In this document: in pieces, positions 1-9,044 of the stretch
How the letters are laid out: each line of letters starts with the position of its first letter
How positions within the stretch are numbered: position 1 is the first letter of the stretch
Source: JBBDMU01 sp040905685
GTDB taxonomy: Bacteria > Bacteroidota > Rhodothermia > Balneolales > Natronogracilivirgulaceae
Direction of reading: 5' to 3'
Assembly: GCA_040905685.1 (NCBI GenBank)
Contig: JBBDRB010000040.1
Coordinates: 1 to 64,000, forward strand
DNA: 64,000 bases
Position numbers and translations under genes: made by a program
The notes under the pieces: generated by a model
Database searches by the model: none
Seen by the model: the letters and a program-made list of their open reading frames with translations, nothing else
Told to the model about the DNA's origin: nothing

Positions 1-1659
1 CGCTTTTTCCCAGTTCATTTTAGGGCGGTGTATCCAGCGGTTATCCCCCCGCTTGGAGTAGTCGCCGAGGTAGGAGAGGTCGTTCATTTGGCCCAATTCG
101 TCGCCCATGTATAACAGCGGAATTCCCTTCCAGGTAAAGACCACATTCTGAAGAAGCAGTATTCGTTTGATCGAATCATCGATTTCCAGCTCTTCGGCTT
201 CGACCATGGCCTTCTGTAAACCGGCCAGGGCGGCAAGAGTTCCTGAAACCCGGGCTTCCCCTGACCAATAATCACGCTGAAAAGGATAGCCCTGGGAGAA
301 ACTGCCGTCAATTTTGCCGGTATAGAAATTGGTGCAAAACATGCGGGTGTCGTGCCCGTTTTGTCCGACATCGGCAGCATTTTCTTCAGAAATACCCCAG
401 CCGATGTCATCATGGCTGCGCAGGTAATTGACCCATTCGGTATTCTCAGGGGCCCGTGGAAGGTTAAACAGGGTTGTTCTCAGCAAATGGGTATTGTTAC
501 AGGCCAGCGCATGCCACAAATGGTTCATTAAAGTGGCATTGTAGGCTATTTCACATTCCTTGCCTTCATAGCCACCCGTTCCCAGATAGCGAACGATCTC
601 ATCCGGTCCGACAATGGCTTCGGCTTTGAACAAGACGCTGGGCGCGGCTATTCGCATCAGGGCCCGGTAAGCGCGTATGATAAAATGAGCCTCTTCCTGG
701 TTTTGGCAATGCGTTCCCATTTTTTTCCAGATGTAGGGAACAGCATCCAGCCTCATGAAGTCAACGCCCGTATTCGCCAGATGGGTCATCTCCTCGAACA
801 TGGCATGGAACAGATCGGGATTGGTGTAGTTCAAGTCCCACTGAAAATCATAGAACGTGGTCCATACCCATTTATCTATCTGTGGATAGTAACTGAAATT
901 TCCCGGGGAAAAATCGGGAAAAACCTCCACCAGATGTTTTTCATATTCGTTAGGCAGTGTACGATCATCAAACATAATGTAATACTGCTGATAGCGCATA
1001 TCGCCGGCCATGGCAGCCTGAGCCCACCGGTGTTCCTTGGCCGTATGGTTGATCACAAAATCGAAAACCAGGTTTATCCCGGCTTCCTGTAACATGCGCG
1101 ATAGTTTTCGCAGCTCATCATACGTACCCAGCCTGGGGTCTACACTTCGGAAATCCTGGACAGCATACCCGCCGTCGTTCAGCCCTTCGCGGGGTTTAAG
1201 CATGGGCATCAGGTGAAGGTAGTTGATTCCCAGTTCACTGAGATAGGGGATAATCCGATACAGGTTTTTCAGATTGCCGGCAAACAGATCAACGTACATC
1301 ATCCCGCCGACGAGCTTATGTGTTTTAAACCATTCGGTATCCGTCTCCCGCACCTGGTCGAGTTTGTGCAGACGGTACGGGCGATCATTCAGTGATTGCA
1401 GGATAGAATCAAACAGGGCCGTGATCCATTTTTGTCTGCCCGGCAAATCCTCATATACGGTTACATAACTAGTCCAGAAGTCTTCGAACCATTTTTCTAT
1501 CCGGTTTTTCAGGTAGGGATGTTTTTTGTAATGCCGTGTATACCGGTTCAGGATATAGCTTTTCATTCTTCCGCAATCTTCACTGATGTGGAAAGCCGAA
1601 GATTGGTCGTTGTGGCGGGTATGATCTTCTAATTTATTGATGGTTGTATCGGTTGGCAT
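1..1659 (-). CDS. Amylosucrase (GH13), C-terminus cut off by window edge
   Basis: Transfers glucose from sucrose onto an alpha-1,4-glucan and releases fructose. The open frame runs from an ATG at 1659 off the window edge, so 553 residues are visible against about 630 for the family. The GH13 catalytic triad sits in amylosucrase-specific contexts: nucleophile D305 in RLDAVPYIWKKMGT, acid/base E347 in FKAEAIVGPDE, and transition-state Asp 417 in RSHDDIGW. The D305-E347 spacing of 42 residues equals that of the Neisseria polysaccharea enzyme as I recall it. It lies 17 bp downstream of a fructokinase, which fits use of the released fructose. Sucrose hydrolase is the main alternative and cannot be excluded from sequence alone. 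Confidence 0.93.
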   Translation of the reverse strand, partial: MPTDTTINKLEDHTRHNDQSSAFHISEDCGRMKSYILNRYTRHYKKHPYLKNRIEKWFEDFWTSYVTVYEDLPGRQKWITALFDSILQSLNDRPYRLHKLDQVRETDTEWFKTHKLVGGMMYVDLFAGNLKNLYRIIPYLSELGINYLHLMPMLKPREGLNDGGYAVQDFRSVDPRLGTYDELRKLSRMLQEAGINLVFDFVINHTAKEHRWAQAAMAGDMRYQQYYIMFDDRTLPNEYEKHLVEVFPDFSPGNFSYYPQIDKWVWTTFYDFQWDLNYTNPDLFHAMFEEMTHLANTGVDFMRLDAVPYIWKKMGTHCQNQEEAHFIIRAYRALMRIAAPSVLFKAEAIVGPDEIVRYLGTGGYEGKECEIAYNATLMNHLWHALACNNTHLLRTTLFNLPRAPENTEWVNYLRSHDDIGWGISEENAADVGQNGHDTRMFCTNFYTGKIDGSFSQGYPFQRDYWSGEARVSGTLAALAGLQKAMVEAEELEIDDSIKRILLLQNVVFTWKGIPLLYMGDELGQMNDLSYLGDYSKRGDNRWIHRPKMNWEKA

Positions 1660-1676
1660 TTGACAAATAATGCAGA

Positions 1677-2564
1677 CTAATCATGGAAAATCGACTGGGT
1701 GATCAGTTCGGAAACCTCAGGCATGGCTCCTGTTTTGGCCGCTATGTGAGCTGCGTATCTGTTGGCGCTGTTCAGGGCCTGATCCAGCGGTTTTTTCCTG
1801 AGCATTTGATGCGCCAGGGCGGCGGTAAAAGCATCGCCTACTCCCACCGAATCCCCTTTACCGGTATCGATAGCATGACGGGGTTCAATAAAGTGGGCGT
1901 CTCTGGTGATCAGTTCGCTGCCGTTTTTCCCTTTGGTGAGACAGATAACCTGAATGTTATACTTTTCGAACAGCCAGTGCTGAAGGTGGTTTGTGGAAAA
2001 CAGGGTCCCCAACAGGTGATGCTCGCTTTGGTTCAGCTTAAGCACATCGGCATAACGAAGGGATTTTTCAATTATCTCTTTTGTGAAAAAGGGCTCTCGC
2101 AGGTTAAGATCCAGGATCTTAAGGCAATGCGGTGTTACAGAATCCAAAAATTCGAGTATGGTCCGGCGGCTGGTTTCCGACCGCTGACCCAACGTTCCGA
2201 AGCACACAGCATCGCCCTCACGGGCAAGACGGGCCCATGAATCTTTAAATTCCAGGAAGTCCCAGGCTACCGGTGATTTGATAACATAACTGGCTTCATC
2301 GTTAACCATGCGAACTTCGACGGTACCCGTGGGGTATGGGTCGCTGATCTGCAGATAGGTGGAATCGATCTGTTTTCCAATGAAAAACTGCCGTAACGCT
2401 TCACCAGGTTCATCATTTCCAACCCTGCTTGCGATAATACCATGATTGCCGAAGATGCTGGCATGGTACACCACATTGGCCGGAGCGCCTCCCGGCCTCT
2501 TATAGGTGGGGAATATATCCCATAATACTTCCCCGATCCCGATAATCACTGGTGGTTTTAACAT
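1677..2564 (-). CDS. PfkB-family fructokinase
   Basis: A ribokinase/PfkB sugar kinase of 295 residues, the usual length. It should phosphorylate fructose with ATP. The N-terminal substrate-binding GG motif is RPGGAPANVVYHA (about residues 24-36) and the C-terminal ATP/anion-hole motif is DTGKGDSVGVGDAF, with catalytic base D244. It precedes the amylosucrase gene by 17 bp on the same strand, so the two are probably cotranscribed and fructose is the likely substrate. The specificity is inferred from this context. Other PfkB sugars are possible. Confidence 0.88.
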   Translation of the reverse strand: MLKPPVIIGIGEVLWDIFPTYKRPGGAPANVVYHASIFGNHGIIASRVGNDEPGEALRQFFIGKQIDSTYLQISDPYPTGTVEVRMVNDEASYVIKSPVAWDFLEFKDSWARLAREGDAVCFGTLGQRSETSRRTILEFLDSVTPHCLKILDLNLREPFFTKEIIEKSLRYADVLKLNQSEHHLLGTLFSTNHLQHWLFEKYNIQVICLTKGKNGSELITRDAHFIEPRHAIDTGKGDSVGVGDAFTAALAHQMLRKKPLDQALNSANRYAAHIAAKTGAMPEVSELITQSIFHD

Positions 2565-2758
2565 AGTCTGCTCAAGTGTGTAACCGTTGGTAACCTTGCA
2601 TTATTCTAAAATGCACAATTCATAGTCAAATGAAAAAGGTGAAATATTCTTAAGTCAAGCCTCTTGCTAACTTACGAAGCAAGCACAGCTTAATTATCAG
2701 CGTATGAAAAAAACGTTTATAAAAGGAGGGTGTGATCGCCGTGCGGAGTGACGGATGA
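2565..2758. other. Intergenic region between RND pump and fructokinase genes
   Basis: This 194-bp gap separates the end of the RND pump gene from the start of the fructokinase gene, both on the minus strand. It should hold the promoter for the sucrose operon. I see no convincing terminator hairpin and no clear promoter motif. Confidence 0.4.
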
Positions 2759-5700
2759 TTAGCTTTGCGTTGCCGGTATTTCTTTGGCATCGCCCTTCCA
2801 GGACCGGACGTATCCTTTGGCTTTTTCCAGGGAGGTGGCCACCGTGAAATACATTATGGGTATAAATACCAGGGTAATCAGTGTTGAGGCAGCGAGTCCG
2901 CCAACGACGACCCTGGCCAGAGAGGCCTGGATCTCCCCGCCGGGTCCGAAGCCAAATGACAGGGGAAGCATGGCCAGAATAGTAGTCAGCGTGGTCATTA
3001 AGATCGGACGTAGTCGAAGTTTCCCGGCTTCAATCAACGAATTATAGATGCTCAGGTTTTGCTCGCGCCGCAGCAGGTTCACGTAATCCACCAATACAAT
3101 GGCGTTGTTGACGACAATCCCGATGAGCATGATAATCCCCATAAAACTTTGCAGGTTGAGCGTCGTTCCGGTCAGCAGCATAGTCGGGACGATACCTATA
3201 ACGGCCAGGGGTACGGAAAACATAACGATCAGGGGATCGATAAAACGTTCAAACTGAGCGGCCATAACCATATAGATTAAAATTATGGCCATAATAATAG
3301 CCATGATAAAATCTTTTTGTGCTTTTTGCTGTTCCTCGTACTCACCCCCAAAGTAGACGGAAAATCCGTCCGGCATCGTAATCTGGCCCAGATCCGCACG
3401 GATGAGGTCTACGGCGTCTCCCAGGGCAACGCCGCTTTCCAGGTTGGCGGTAATATAATTCACCCGCTGACCATTTACCCGGTTTATGTTGGTGGGCCCT
3501 CTGGCCAGATCCTGGGACACCAGGGCAGAGACGGGTACTATGTCATTGTCCTGCGTCCGGATGGTGATATTATCAAGATCCTGTATGCTCAGCCGGTCTT
3601 CGGGACGTAAGCGGACCGTAATGGGATATTCATCCCCGCCTATACGATACATGCCGGCCCTGGATCCGCCCAGATTGGTTTGGATGGCCTGGCCAATATC
3701 CTGAACATTAAGGCCAAGCCTTGATATTTTTTCCCTGTCAAAGGTAATGTTTTGTTCAGGACGTCCCACCCGTTCGTCATTATAGACATCGGAAACGCCG
3801 GGGACTCCCTCGATCCGGTTTGCCAGTTCATCACTCAGGTTTTGTGCAATCTGTATATCATGGCCCCGAAGCTGAATCTGGACGGCCTCTTCTCCATCGC
3901 CCCCCGAACTGAATATTCTGCGCAGGATCCAAAGTCCAGAACGCGCCGACACACGAAATTCGGCTCCGGGTATAACCCCTTCCAAATTCTCGCGTATGTG
4001 ATCGGCCAGTTCCGAGCTGGGCATTCCCCGGTCGGCCTGATCATGGAGGGTAAGCTCTATTTCCGCCCTGCCATTGCGCAGATCGCGGGTATAATGCTTA
4101 ATTTCCTCTTCAGGAACTACCCGTTTAACCACTTCATCAAGTTCCATCAGATATTCGTACATCACGGCAATATTGGTGCCCTGGGCCATGCTCATCCGAA
4201 TCTGGATCTCGTCTGCATCAGACTGCGGCGCCAGCTCAAAAGGAATTAAAGGAATAAAAAAGATGGATGATCCAAGCAAGCCGATGGTCACCAGAACGAT
4301 GGCAATTTTCATGTTCAGTGCTTTGGCCAGAATTTTGCCGTAACCGCTTTCCATATTGTCGAAAAAACGCTGGGTTCTTGACCACTTCGTACGATCCGGG
4401 TTTTCAGCCTGTATGGTAAGAAATTTGCTGGCCAGCATGGGAACGAGGGTCAGAGCTACCAGCAGGGAGCAGCCCAGGGAAAACACCACTACCAAAGCCA
4501 GTTCCTGGAACATCATACCGGTTATGGTCTGCATGAACAACACCGGAAGAAAAATAACCGAGGTGGTTAACGTCGCCGCCACTATGGCCCCGCCAACCTG
4601 TTTGGTCCCCACAAGGGCGCTTACCTTTTTATCATCACCGTGCTGTCTGCGCCGCACTATATTTTCAAGCACCACGATGGCGTTATCCACGATCAGCCCT
4701 ACACCCAGCGCCAGTCCTCCGAAGCTCATCTGGTTGAGGGTCAGGCTGTTGAAGTACAAGAGCCCGAATGTGGCAATGACAGAAATCGGAATGGAGACGG
4801 CGATAATCAACGTCGTGGAGCCGTTTCGCAGAAAAGCAAACAGGATGATGACGGCCAGCAGGCCTCCCCAGACAGCCGAATTCCTGACATTGTCGATGGA
4901 ATCCTGAATGAATTCGCTCTGATCGGTAACAACCTGCATTTGCAGGTCACTGCGTTCCAGGTTTATCCGTTCGACCTCGGCATGAATAGCATGGGCTACG
5001 GCTACGGTATTGGCGCCGGTTTGTTTTCGAATTCCCAGGCGGATGGTGGGACGCTCATCGATTTCCACAAAACGGTTTATATCTTCATATCCCTCGCTTA
5101 CCGTAGCGACATCCCTGACCCGGATGGGATGTCCGTCCACTCTGCGGATTATGGTATTGCCGATCTGATCGACATCAGTGAATTCACCAAGGGTGCGGAC
5201 ATACAGATCCCCCATTCCGTCTTTTATGTTCCCGCCGGGCAGATTGATGTTCTCACGTCCGATCACCTGGATAATATCATTGGCCGTAACCCGGCTGGAA
5301 GACATCCGGTCCCGGTTCATATCGACATGTACTTCTTTATACACTCCGCCCCAGACATCAATGGACCCAACACCGGGGATTTGTTCAAAACGTTTGGCCA
5401 GATCCTGTTCCAGAACCCGGGTCAGGTCGGACATTTCGCGTTCTGAACGGGCGCCGAGAATGACAATCGGGCTATCGTTGGGATCAAATTTGCGTATCCT
5501 TGGCGTTTCCACCTCTTCGGGCAAATCACGCCTGACCCGGTCCAGGGCACCGCGTACATCATTGGCGGCTTCATCCAGGTTGGTTCCCTGAACGAAATTT
5601 ATAGAGACCCAACTGCTTCCTTCGCTGGTCCGTGAGTTCACCGATTCGATATTGGCTACCCCGGCGATGGCATTTTCAATACGATCGGTAATGATGAGCT

Positions 5701-5878
5701 CCATTTCTTCCGGGCCCACATTATCATATGCCGTATAGATGCTAAGCCTGGGGTATTCGATCGGAGGGAGCAGATCTACCGGAAGAAAACGAAAACCAAT
5801 AACCCCCAGGGTGATCACGATCAGATAGACCATGGTAGTCGCTATAGGACGTGATACGGACTTTGAAGTAAGGGACAT
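2759..5878 (-). CDS. RND efflux transporter, inner-membrane subunit (AcrB/HAE1-like)
   Basis: A proton-driven resistance-nodulation-division pump of 1039 residues, the full family length. It opens with the typical cytoplasmic tail and TM1 (RPIATTMVYLIVITLG) and the LLPPIEYPRL segment. The transmembrane proton-relay region carries GLIVDNAIVVLENI near residue 400. The second half repeats the first, with a matching IMLIGIVVNNAIVLVDY segment. It follows its adaptor gene by 54 bp. No TolC-type outer-membrane channel is encoded nearby, so the pump must borrow one. Substrate cannot be told: the sequence looks more like HAE1 multidrug pumps than CusA metal pumps. Confidence 0.93.
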   Translation of the reverse strand: MSLTSKSVSRPIATTMVYLIVITLGVIGFRFLPVDLLPPIEYPRLSIYTAYDNVGPEEMELIITDRIENAIAGVANIESVNSRTSEGSSWVSINFVQGTNLDEAANDVRGALDRVRRDLPEEVETPRIRKFDPNDSPIVILGARSEREMSDLTRVLEQDLAKRFEQIPGVGSIDVWGGVYKEVHVDMNRDRMSSSRVTANDIIQVIGRENINLPGGNIKDGMGDLYVRTLGEFTDVDQIGNTIIRRVDGHPIRVRDVATVSEGYEDINRFVEIDERPTIRLGIRKQTGANTVAVAHAIHAEVERINLERSDLQMQVVTDQSEFIQDSIDNVRNSAVWGGLLAVIILFAFLRNGSTTLIIAVSIPISVIATFGLLYFNSLTLNQMSFGGLALGVGLIVDNAIVVLENIVRRRQHGDDKKVSALVGTKQVGGAIVAATLTTSVIFLPVLFMQTITGMMFQELALVVVFSLGCSLLVALTLVPMLASKFLTIQAENPDRTKWSRTQRFFDNMESGYGKILAKALNMKIAIVLVTIGLLGSSIFFIPLIPFELAPQSDADEIQIRMSMAQGTNIAVMYEYLMELDEVVKRVVPEEEIKHYTRDLRNGRAEIELTLHDQADRGMPSSELADHIRENLEGVIPGAEFRVSARSGLWILRRIFSSGGDGEEAVQIQLRGHDIQIAQNLSDELANRIEGVPGVSDVYNDERVGRPEQNITFDREKISRLGLNVQDIGQAIQTNLGGSRAGMYRIGGDEYPITVRLRPEDRLSIQDLDNITIRTQDNDIVPVSALVSQDLARGPTNINRVNGQRVNYITANLESGVALGDAVDLIRADLGQITMPDGFSVYFGGEYEEQQKAQKDFIMAIIMAIILIYMVMAAQFERFIDPLIVMFSVPLAVIGIVPTMLLTGTTLNLQSFMGIIMLIGIVVNNAIVLVDYVNLLRREQNLSIYNSLIEAGKLRLRPILMTTLTTILAMLPLSFGFGPGGEIQASLARVVVGGLAASTLITLVFIPIMYFTVATSLEKAKGYVRSWKGDAKEIPATQS

Positions 5879-5932
5879 GTTCGATGAAAATTAATGATCA
5901 GTATATGCGGCAGGGTTTACTCCGCAAAAGAT

Positions 5933-7243
5933 TTATCCACCGGCGGAATCGCCACTACTGGCCTGTGGACGGTATTTTTCTTCTATGATCCGGAAGATAT
6001 CCCGTGCATGAAGCTGCTGCAGGTCCAGGATGCGATCCCATTCCGTCATCCGGAAATAGGATTGGGTATGGCCGCCAACCAGCAGGTTTTGGCCCATGGT
6101 AACTACATAGGTATCACTTGAAATACCACGGACCCCCGATACCATCCGGCCCTTGGCCACCACATTTACGGGAACAAACGATACGGGGGTAGGGCCGAGG
6201 ATAGACGAACGGTCGTCTTCATCTACTTCATATTCCGTACCAAGTGCATCGGCCACATAAACCCCCTGTACGCCTTCCCGCGGATGATTGTATAAGGCGT
6301 TATTGGGAATGAGAGTGGCCTGATCGGTTTCGCCATAGAGGATGTCCACAGAAATATACATGCCCGGCCGCAGTACACCCCCCCCGTTTTGCACCTCAAT
6401 ATCAGCCTGGGTGGTATGCGTGACCGGGTTTAGAAAAGGTGAGATACGCGTTACCTGGGTCTGAATTACCGTATCCGGCATGGCTTCGGAGTAAAGATTG
6501 GCTGTTTGGCCCACCTTGATATAACCGGTCATGCGTTCGGTCAGCACCATTTGTATCTGTACATTTTCCGTATCACCGATTTCGAAAAGCGGGGTGGAGG
6601 TATTCGCCTGCTGGCCCACTTCGGCACTGCGCAAACCAATGAAACCATCGGTTGTTGCCCGGACAATGGTATTGTCCAGTGCCGCCTCGCGCTCATCAAC
6701 CACAGAAGCGGCTTGATTCCTTTGGGCCTGGGCCAGGGCAAGATTGGCTTTTGCCGATTCCACTTCAGCCTGGATCGCTTCCAGTTCGGCCTGACTTTCA
6801 AGCTGCCGATCAGCCAGGGTTGCTATTCGGTTTAACCGGATTTCCATCTGGTTGAGGCGGGTTTGGGCTTGGTGTTCCTGGGCTACCGCTATCTGGTAAC
6901 CGGACTCGGCCTGTTTTAAACGTTCCCTGAACTCCGTATCCTGAAGTTTGACCAGAGGGTCTCCGCGTTTTACCCGGTCTCCGTTATTCACATAAACCTC
7001 GGTGATAGGGGCCGCTATTTCCGGATAGACCCCGGTTTGATTGCGGGCCCGAACCACGCCGGTCAGCCTTTCCTCAAGGGGCAAAGAACCAAATCCGGCT
7101 TTCAGGACTTCAACAGTTGGCGCACGTTCGGAATCACGGTTATTATTTTCTTCATTGGCATTGCTGTTAAATCCACAGGCGGTGATCAGAAAAAGCATTC
7201 CTGAAACAGGCAAGCTAATTAAAATACGGTTTTTAGGATGCAT
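5933..7243 (-). CDS. RND efflux periplasmic adaptor lipoprotein (HlyD/AcrA family)
   Basis: The membrane-fusion protein of the pump, 436 residues. A lipobox (LITAC, Cys23) predicts anchoring in the membrane. The barrel-sandwich half YPEIAAPITEVYVNNGDRVKRG is followed by an alpha-hairpin rich in Ala, Gln and Glu (about residues 105-185), the second half-lipoyl motif TTDGFIGLRSAEVGQ, and a beta-barrel domain. The C-terminus carries about 45 residues beyond the membrane-proximal domain (TEWDRILDLQQLHARDIFRI and onward), ending in a Ser/Gly-rich tail. It is first in a two-gene operon with the RND subunit. Confidence 0.92.
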   Translation of the reverse strand: MHPKNRILISLPVSGMLFLITACGFNSNANEENNNRDSERAPTVEVLKAGFGSLPLEERLTGVVRARNQTGVYPEIAAPITEVYVNNGDRVKRGDPLVKLQDTEFRERLKQAESGYQIAVAQEHQAQTRLNQMEIRLNRIATLADRQLESQAELEAIQAEVESAKANLALAQAQRNQAASVVDEREAALDNTIVRATTDGFIGLRSAEVGQQANTSTPLFEIGDTENVQIQMVLTERMTGYIKVGQTANLYSEAMPDTVIQTQVTRISPFLNPVTHTTQADIEVQNGGGVLRPGMYISVDILYGETDQATLIPNNALYNHPREGVQGVYVADALGTEYEVDEDDRSSILGPTPVSFVPVNVVAKGRMVSGVRGISSDTYVVTMGQNLLVGGHTQSYFRMTEWDRILDLQQLHARDIFRIIEEKYRPQASSGDSAGG

Positions 7244-7410
7244 TTTTATAGGAAGAAAAAAATTAATATTCTGTAGGTAATAATGTAAAGCAATACCAGG
7301 CAGCTATAATATGCAAAATACTGCTTTAAGTAGGGTGTAAAAGCTGTTTAAAAATTGTATGTATAATATAGCCCTCCCCCGGAAATGTAAAAAGGCCAAT
7401 AGGGTAAATG

Positions 7411-8466
7411 CTACAGATATCCTTTACTCACCAGCAGTTCAGCATTTAAAATGGCGCAGCCTGCCGCTCCGCGAATGGTATTATGCCCTAAGACGGTAAA
7501 GGAAATATCCAGGACTTCGGCACGGCGCAACCGGCCCATTCCTACCTGCATCCCCCCTTCGGCAAGGGCATTTTTGGCGGGTTGCGGATAACGGAAATCG
7601 TCATAGAGTTTTAAGGGCTGCTCCGGCGCTGATGGCAGGTCCAAACCGGACAATGGATTAGCCCAGTTGCTGACTACCTCCCTTACCTCCTCGATGGCAT
7701 CCGGCGGCCTGGTTAGTTTGGCCGTGACAGACAGCAGGTGCCCATCGATGACCGGAACCCTTATGGCTGTACTTTGAACAGGAAAACGGGCCGGATTAAT
7801 GGTATCCCCATTCAGGGTCCCCAGTATTTTCAGAGGCTCAATTCCGATTTTCTCTTCTTCGCCGCCAATATAGGGCATAACATTGCCCAGTATGTCCAGG
7901 CTTGCCACGCCGGGATACCCCGCTCCTGAAACAGCCTGAAGGGTAGTCATCACCAAAGAATCGATACCGAATGCATCCGAGACGGGTTTTAAAGCCATGG
8001 TCAGCGGCACGCAGACACAATTGGGATTGGTTAGGATAAAACCCTTTTTTCCCTCGTCGAATGTTTGATGTTTTATAAGTTCAATATGTCCGGGATTTAC
8101 TTCCGGAACCAGTAAAGGGACTTGGGGGTGCTGTCGGTAGTTCTTTGCGTTGGATATAACCGGTATTCCGGCTTTGGCAAACTCTATTTCAATCTCCGTA
8201 GCCACTTTGGCATCCAAACCGGAAAAAACAAAATCAACTTGTTCAAAGTCGGCAGCTGTGCATGGGGAAACCCTTAAACCGGCTGCCTCATCAGGCATGG
8301 GAGAGCTTTCAACCCAATTACAGGCTTCTTTATACACCTTTCCGGCCGATCGTTCCGAGGCTCCTAGTTTAACAACGCTGAACCAGGGATGATTTCGTAA
8401 CAAATGTATGAATTTTTGTCCTACGGCGCCTGTGGCGCCTAATATTCCGACACGATAAGATGACAT
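7411..8466 (-). CDS. asd: Aspartate-semialdehyde dehydrogenase, archaeal/fungal type
   Basis: Reduces aspartyl-phosphate to aspartate semialdehyde for lysine, methionine and threonine synthesis. I start it at the ATG at 8466 (MSSYRVGILGATGAVG), which puts the Rossmann GATGAVG motif at the N-terminus. The longer frame to 8544 adds 26 residues unlike the family. The product is 351 residues. The nucleophile is C150 in TNPNC, and a conserved His lies in VIDGHLLSVTAKL. Features such as LGASERSAGKVYKEACNW match the archaeal/yeast subgroup rather than the E. coli one. It stands alone on the minus strand. Confidence 0.93.
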   Translation of the reverse strand: MSSYRVGILGATGAVGQKFIHLLRNHPWFSVVKLGASERSAGKVYKEACNWVESSPMPDEAAGLRVSPCTAADFEQVDFVFSGLDAKVATEIEIEFAKAGIPVISNAKNYRQHPQVPLLVPEVNPGHIELIKHQTFDEGKKGFILTNPNCVCVPLTMALKPVSDAFGIDSLVMTTLQAVSGAGYPGVASLDILGNVMPYIGGEEEKIGIEPLKILGTLNGDTINPARFPVQSTAIRVPVIDGHLLSVTAKLTRPPDAIEEVREVVSNWANPLSGLDLPSAPEQPLKLYDDFRYPQPAKNALAEGGMQVGMGRLRRAEVLDISFTVLGHNTIRGAAGCAILNAELLVSKGYL

Positions 8467-9044
8467 GGGGTGTTTTTTAAATTTAATGGGGACCGAGTCC
8501 CTAAGATAAAAAAACAATTGCAGAGAGGGAAAAGCGGAAATCAAAAAGATTAAGGCTGAAAGAGATTAAAATGATGATAAATACCCTGTTGTCCTTGAAA
8601 TAATATTCTTCCTATATTAATTTAAAACAGGTATATAGAGTTATTAAGTAAAATCAGGAGACCCAATAAGCGAGAATAAAAATGGACTCAATCGGCAGCA
8701 CGGTGCAAAAACATATTTTTGAAGGCGAATTCCGGTATATAACCGGCAACCTTCCAAAGCAATGGGAAAGGCAACCCTCCGAGAATCAGTAAAGAAGGCT
8801 ATTATGATCACTGCCCGATAGCACAATTTGCTGTTGCCCCTGTTTGTTAACCCCCTGCATGCACCCCTCCTTTCAGTCCGGCTGACGTTCCATGAGCATG
8901 ACAGGCGTGGAGCGTCCGGCCTTCGATACGGAGGCCAATAAAATTACCTGTTATTTATATTTTGTTTTATGATATTAGTTACATTAAAAAAATTCAACAG
9001 GTGACCAGTAAAACGAAACCTCTTTAAATTAAACCTCATTGTCT
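8467..9044. other. 578-bp divergent intergenic region
   Basis: Separates asd from the divergent Gfo/Idh/MocA gene and must hold both promoters. An AT-rich stretch about 60-100 bp before the Gfo/Idh start (8941-8990) contains TATATTTTG, one base longer than the Bacteroidota -7 consensus TAnnTTTG. The short open frame at 8644-8826 on the minus strand has no family resemblance. I see no tRNA or riboswitch. Confidence 0.4.

Noticed and set aside
685..1092. A 135-codon plus-strand frame at the left edge
   Set aside because: It is antisense to the amylosucrase catalytic domain.
4640..5446. A 268-codon open frame opposite the RND pump
   Set aside because: It is a shadow of the conserved RND coding frame with no independent start signal or motif.
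8644..8826. A 60-codon frame in the asd/oxidoreductase gap
   Set aside because: There is no ribosome-binding site or recognisable motif, and a frame this short is expected by chance.
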